From Antedon mediterranea (taxonomy: Eukaryota > Echinodermata > Crinoidea > Comatulida > Antedonidae), in the NCBI RefSeq assembly GCF_964355755.1, contig NC_092679.1, positions 15,180,932 through 15,244,931 of the forward strand: 64,000 nt of DNA. The letters are read 5' to 3'. Below, one piece after another: positions 59,476 to 64,000 of the stretch (the first letter of the stretch is position 1; each line of letters opens with the position of its first letter). A program made the position numbers and the translations under genes. The notes below the pieces were generated by a model. It saw only the letters and a program-made list of their open reading frames with translations, was not told the DNA's origin and did no database searches.

Positions 59476-59701
59476 GATTTTTTATCAATTCTTTTTATTG
59501 AAAAAATATCTTTTTAAAATTAATTATTAATAAAAAAACTTAATTTAATGATTCATGCATTATTGATATACATATTTCTTTCAAGAGTTGCCTTCCTAGC
59601 TTTTAAATTTGGGTTTGTTTTTGTGTTTTTTTGTTAATTAATTTGTTTAATTAAAAAGCCACAATGTGTAACCCTCACCACAGCGTTATATTGTTATATC
59701 C

Positions 59702-59774
59702 GGCTTCGTGGTGTAGTGATTATCACGTCTGCTTAACACGCAGAAGGTCCCCGGTTCGAGCCCGGGCGAAACCT
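59702..59774 (+). tRNA. tRNA-Val (AAC), G18A
   Basis: G18 to A removes one of the two near-invariant D-loop guanines. Shares the C3xA70 acceptor mismatch. Confidence 0.82.
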
Positions 59775-59929
59775 ATTTCTTCATTTTTTATTTGCGGATT
59801 CTGCCATTACTATATATTTTTAACACCTCCTTCCTAGCGTTTACATTTGAGTTTTTTGATTTTGTGGTTTTTTGTTATTCAATTTGCTTCACAAAAATTT
59901 GTAAATCACAGCGTTATTCTTATACAATC

Positions 59930-60002
59930 GGTTTCGTGGTGTAGTGGTTATCACGTCTGCTTTACACGCAGAAGGTCCCCGGTTCGAGCCCGGGTGGGAC
60001 CT
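59930..60002 (+). tRNA. tRNA-Val (UAC), weak acceptor
   Basis: 3' strand TGGGACC makes four wobble or weak pairs with GGTTTCG (G7-U66, U5-G68, U4-G69). Anticodon and T arm normal. Confidence 0.82.
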
Positions 60003-60055
60003 GTTTTGTTTAATTGATTTCTTTTTATTGAAAAACATATATCCTTTTAAAATTA

Positions 60056-60510
60056 GGTATTCAACATGTTTACCAATAATGTGCTTAGATATTCAACATG
60101 TTAGCCAATAATGTGCTTAGGTATTCAACATGTTTACCCATAATGTGCTTAGCTGGTATTCAACATGTTTACCCATAATGTGCTTAGGTATTCAACATGT
60201 TTACCAATAATGTGCTTAGGTATTCAACATGTTTACCGTAAATGTGCTTAGGTATTTAACATGTTTACCAATAATGTGCTTTGGTATTCAACATGTTTAC
60301 CAATATGTGCTTAGGTATTCAACATGTTTACCAATAATGTTCTTAGGTATTCCACATGTTACCAGTAATGTGCTTAGGTATTCAACATGTTACCAATAAT
60401 GTGCTTTTGTATTCAACATGTTACCAATAATGTGCTTAGGCATTCAACATGTTACCACTTATGTATTCAACATGTTTACCAATAATGTGCTTAAGTATTC
60501 AACATGTTTT
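60056..60510 (+). repeat. 31-32-bp minisatellite, block 2
   Basis: Same unit order as block 1 including the GCTGGTATTC variant and the short TACCACTTATG unit, but one unit fewer near the end. Part of a second duplication of 57981-59203 onto 59472-60686 (offset about 1.5 kb). Confidence 0.93.
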
Positions 60511-60613
60511 ATCACTTTTACACATGTTTATTTAGCTTTGTGCTTATTACCATATTTATTCGTAATTTAAATGGATTAAAAAACTGTATGTAAACTACGT
60601 TGGTGCTGTACGT

Positions 60614-60686
60614 GGTTTCGTAGTGTAGTGGTTATCACGTCTGCTTTACACGCAGAAGGTCCCCGGTTCTAGCCCGGATGGAACCT
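60614..60686 (+). tRNA. tRNA-Val (UAC), probably inactive
   Basis: Identical B-box, T-stem and acceptor defects to the gene at 59131. Confidence 0.75.
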
Positions 60687-60785
60687 GTTTTTTGATTAAT
60701 TAGTTTTTTTTTTATTGAAAGATACATTTTTTAAATTATTATTTAAAAACTTAATTTACTGATTCAGCGTTATGTTATTTTAAGG

Positions 60786-60858
60786 GGCTTCGTAGTGTAT
60801 TGGTTATCACGTCTGCTTAACACGCAGAAGGTCCCCGGTTCGAGCCCGGGCGAAACCT
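60786..60858 (+). tRNA. tRNA-Val (AAC), A-box variant
   Basis: G9 to A and G15 to T (TGTATTGG) weaken the A box; C3xA70 as in the other AAC genes. Confidence 0.83.
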
Positions 60859-61073
60859 ATTTTTTTAACATTATGGTGAAAAGTACTGTATACGCAATAT
60901 AATATACCGTATAGTATATCTTATTTTTATTACTTTTTTAATATACTTATTTTGTGTAATCGGTAATTATCACTTTTACACCTGTTTTTTTGGGATTTTG
61001 TGCTTATTACCATATTTATTTGTAATTTAAACAGATTAAAAAACTTTGTGTAAAGTACGTTGTTCCTGTACGA

Positions 61074-61146
61074 GGTTTCGTAGTGTAGTGGTTATCACGT
61101 CTGCTTCACACGCAGAAGGTCCCCGGTTCGAGCCCGAGCGAAACCT
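61074..61146 (+). tRNA. tRNA-Val (CAC), T-stem variant
   Basis: Perfect acceptor; G64 to A leaves a C50xA64 mismatch in the T stem. Confidence 0.85.
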
Positions 61147-61372
61147 GATTTTTTATAAATTCTTTTTATTGAAAAAATATATTTTTAAAATTAATTATTA
61201 ATAAAAAAACTTAATTTAATGATTCATGCATTATTGATATACATATTTCTTTCAAGAGTTGCCTTCCTAGCTTTTAAATTTTGGTTTGTTTTTGTGTTAT
61301 TTTGTTAATTAATTTTTTTAATTAAAAAGCCACAATGTATAACTCTCACCACAGCGTTATATTGTTATATCC

Positions 61373-61445
61373 GGCTTCGTGGTGTAGTGGTTATCACGTC
61401 TGCTTAACACGCAGAAGGTCCCCGGTTCGAGCCCGGGCGAAACCT
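61373..61445 (+). tRNA. tRNA-Val (AAC)
   Basis: Counterpart of 57030 in the second large-duplication copy. Confidence 0.9.
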
Positions 61446-61668
61446 ATTTTTTTCTTAATTTTTTTTTTATTGAAAAATATCTTTTAAAATTATTAATTAA
61501 AAACTTAATTTACTGATTCATCCATTTATCGATATACATATTTCTTTTAAGATTTTGCCGTCCTAACTTTTAAATTTTGGTTTATTTTTGTGCTTTTTTA
61601 TTAATTAATTTGATCAATTAAGTAGCAACAATGTGTAATCCACACCACAGCGTTACGTTGTTATATGT

Positions 61669-61741
61669 GGCTTCGTGGTGTAGTGGTTATCACGTCTGCT
61701 TAACACGCAGAAGGTCCCCGGTTCGAGCCCGGGCGAAACCT
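61669..61741 (+). tRNA. tRNA-Val (AAC)
   Basis: Counterpart of 57328, identical. Confidence 0.9.
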
Positions 61742-62552
61742 ATATTTTTTTTTACATTATGGTAAAAAGTACTGTATTCGTAATATGATAAAGAGTTTAT
61801 CTCGTTTTATTTTGTTTTTACTACTTTTTTGTGGAATCGTTTACATGTTTATTTAGCTTTGTGCTTATTACCATATTTGTTTATAATTTACAATTACGCT
61901 ATAGGAAATACAAACAACAAGAGGACAAACGTCCAATACATGTACTAATCATTTTCATTTGCAGATAAAAGAAGATAAATTAATTGGATCTGTACTGTGA
62001 TAAAATGAAATATTTATAACTGGACTTGAATTTATTTAAGTTATTAGAATTTAGTAAGGATTGACTTAAAGTATACCATATTAGAGGACCATGGTATTTT
62101 ATAGAAATTTAAAAAAAAATCTAAAGTACTGAAGTTGCGAATTTGACATATTTTTTGTAATTGAAAAATATACATACAGTATATCTTTTTAAAATTATTA
62201 ATTGAAATATTTTATTTGCGGATTCCGTCATTATTGATATACCTATATATTTTTAAGGCCTCCGTCCTAGCTTTTAAATTTTAGTTTGCTTTTGTGGTAT
62301 TTTGTTATTTAATTTGATTTTAACCTGATTTTTTATCAATTCTTTTTATTGAAAAAATATCTTTTTAAAATTAATTATTAATAAAAAAACTTAATTTAAT
62401 GATTCATGCATTATTGATATACATATTTCTTTTAAGAGTTGCCTTCCTAGCTTTTAAATTTGGGTTTGTTTTTGTGTTTTTTTGTTAATTAATTTGTTTA
62501 ATTAAAAAGCCACAATGTGTAACCCTCACCACAGCGTTATATTGTTATATCC

Positions 62553-62600
62553 GGCTTCGTGGTGTAGTGGTTATCCCCGGTTCGAGCCCGGGCGAAACCT
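62553..62600 (+). pseudogene. Truncated tRNA-Val, 48 nt
   Basis: Same 25-nt deletion as 58212, so the deletion predates the large duplication. Confidence 0.9.
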
Positions 62601-62755
62601 ATTTCTTCATTTTTTATTTGCGGATTCTGCCATTACTATATATTTTTAACACCTCCTTCCTAGCTTTTACATTTGAGTTTTTTGATTTTGTGGTTTTTTG
62701 TTATTCAATTTGCTTCACAAAAATTTGTAAATCACAGCGTTATTCTTATACAATC

Positions 62756-62828
62756 GGTTTCGTGGTGTAGTGGTTATCACGTCTGCTTCACACGCAGAAG
62801 GTCCCCGGTTCGAGCCCGGGCGGAACCT
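62756..62828 (+). tRNA. tRNA-Val (CAC)
   Basis: Counterpart of 58415, identical. Confidence 0.93.
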
Positions 62829-62881
62829 GTTTTGTTTAATTGATTTCTTTTTATTGAAAAACATATATCCTTTTAAAATTA

Positions 62882-63370
62882 GGTTTTCAACATGTTTACC
62901 AATAATGTGCTTAGATATTCAACATGTTAACCAATAATGTGCTTAGGTATTCAACATGTTTACCCATAATGTGCTTAGCTGGTATTCAACATGTTTACCC
63001 ATAATGTGCTTAGGTATTCAACATGTTTACCAATAATGTGCTTAGGTATTCAACATGTTTACCGTAAATGTGCTTAGGTATTTAACATGTTTACCAATAA
63101 TGTGCTTTGGTATTCAACATGTTTACCAATATGTGCTTAGGTATTCAACATGTTTACCAATAATGTTCTTAGGTATTCAACATGTTACCAGTAATGTGCT
63201 TAGGTATTCAACATGTTACCAATAATGTGCTTTTGTATTCAACATGTTACCAATAATGTGCTTAGGCATTCAACATGTTACCACTTATGTATTCAACATG
63301 TTTACCAATAATGTGCTTAGGTATTCAACATGTTTACCAATAATGTGCTTAAGTATTCAACATGTTTTAT
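62882..63370 (+). repeat. 31-32-bp minisatellite, block 3
   Basis: Copy of block 1 inside the large duplication; unit order and variants agree. Confidence 0.93.
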
Positions 63371-63471
63371 CACTTTTACACATGTTTATTTAGCTTTGTG
63401 CTTATTACCATATTTATTCGTAATTTAAATGGATTAAAAAACTGTATGTAAACTACGTTGGTGCTGTACGT

Positions 63472-63544
63472 GGTTTCGTAGTGTAGTGGTTATCACGTCT
63501 GCTTTACACGCAGAAGGTCCCCGGTTCTAGCCCGGATGGAACCT
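63472..63544 (+). tRNA. tRNA-Val (UAC), probably inactive
   Basis: Third copy with the T57, A65 and T66 defects. Confidence 0.75.
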
Positions 63545-63743
63545 GTTTTTTGATTAATTAGTTTTTTTTTTATTGAAAGATACATTTTTTAAATATTTTA
63601 TTTGCGGATTCCGTCATTATTGATATACCTATATATTTTTAAGGCCTCCGTCCTAGCTTTTAAATTTTAGTTTGCTTTTGTGGTATTTTGTTATTTAATT
63701 TGCTTTTCAAAAATGTGTAACTCACAACGTTATTATAACAAGC

Positions 63744-63816
63744 GGTTTCGTGGTGTAGTGGTTATAACGTCTGCTTCACACGCAGAAGGTCCCCGGTTCG
63801 AGCTCGGGCGAAACCT
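63744..63816 (+). tRNA. tRNA-Val (CAC), D-stem variant
   Basis: Counterpart of 59403 with A23 and T61. Last gene before the window edge. Confidence 0.85.
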
Positions 63817-64000
63817 GATTTTTTATCAATTCTTTTTATTGAAAAAATATCTTTTTAAAATTAATTATTAATAAAAAAACTTAATTTAATGATTCATGCA
63901 TTATTGATATACATATTTCTTTCAAGAGTTGCCTTCCTAGCTTTTAAATTTGGGTTTGTTTTTGTGTTTTTTTGTTAATTAATTTGTTTAATTAAAAAGC

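Larger units (their letters stand above)
57030..59659. repeat. Tandem segmental duplication, copy 1
   Basis: This block, with five tRNA-Val units besides the leading AAC copy, one minisatellite and all spacers, reappears at 61373-64000 at a fixed offset of 4341 bp (4343 at the left edge) with very few differences. The duplication is therefore recent. The truncated tRNA and deletion scars are present in both copies. Confidence 0.92.
56726..63816 (+). repeat. Mixed tRNA-Val array, 18 units
   Basis: Seventy-three-nt tRNA-Val genes, all on the plus strand, sharing TCGTGGTGTAGTGGTTATCA, anticodon stem GTCTGC/GCAGA, and B box GGTTCGAGCCC. Only position 34 separates the three isoacceptors UAC, AAC and CAC. 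Unlike the Ser array the spacing is irregular (0.2-0.9 kb), with spacers containing shared blocks (CACCACAGCGTTA, TCCTAGCTTTTAAATTT) and three minisatellite blocks. In every copy position 73 is T instead of the A expected in tRNA-Val. T-runs follow all genes. The array continues beyond the window. Confidence 0.95.
61373..64000. repeat. Tandem segmental duplication, copy 2 (runs off window)
   Basis: Matches 57030-59659; all contained tRNA units keep the 4341-bp offset (61669, 62553, 62756, 63472, 63744). Confidence 0.92.

Noticed and set aside
58226-63871. Pairs of identical small frames in the tRNA-Val region
   Set aside because: They translate tRNA genes and duplicated spacers.

Overview
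The window is AT-rich animal nuclear DNA. It shows spliced coding exons with GT-AG boundaries, Pol III tRNA genes without encoded CCA, tRNA-derived SINEs, many MITE-like inverted repeats and several minisatellites. The only gene I can name with confidence is an NK2-class homeobox gene orthologous to vertebrate NKX2-2. The palindromic octamer TAGGCCTA occurs more than 50 times outside the tRNA arrays. From that pattern plus the repeat types I infer a marine invertebrate deuterostome, perhaps an echinoderm or relative. That placement is inference, not proof.

Layout. (1) 92-8166: 34 tRNA-Ser genes in about 180-bp units (82-nt gene plus about 98-nt conserved spacer), all on the plus strand. Thirty have anticodon AGA, two have UGA, and two have AAA, a phenylalanine anticodon in a serine body. 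Parts of the array are themselves duplicated at offsets of about 1.98 kb and 1.63 kb. (2) 8.2-27.7 kb: no gene recognised. It holds two related SINE copies, several MITEs, a 47-bp minisatellite and a polypyrimidine tract. (3) 27745-36234, minus strand: nkx2.2, best modelled as three coding exons giving 319 aa. The exon structure includes a tiny first coding exon (MVVVP) that splices in frame to the known N-terminal region; the large intron is 6.5 kb. (4) 36.2-56.7 kb: mostly non-coding, with one candidate transmembrane exon at 38316-38467 (minus), two further minisatellites (46.2 and 47.0 kb), a GGTCGG-type dispersed repeat and possible regulatory stretches. (5) 56726-window end: 18 tRNA-Val units on the plus strand (six AAC, five UAC, five CAC, two truncated to 48 nt). 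They are interspersed with a 31-32-bp minisatellite that appears three times, and the region contains a 4341-bp-offset tandem duplication that runs off the window.

How the parts relate. A single developmental transcription-factor gene sits in a large gene-poor landscape bracketed by two unrelated tRNA arrays. In other animals nkx2.2 belongs to the conserved pharyngeal gene cluster (nkx2.1, nkx2.2, msxlx, pax1/9, foxA), but no neighbour of that cluster is visible here. The tRNA arrays show how tRNA families expand and change anticodon by tandem duplication. They may also act as TFIIIC-bound boundaries of the nkx2.2 domain, which is a hypothesis only.
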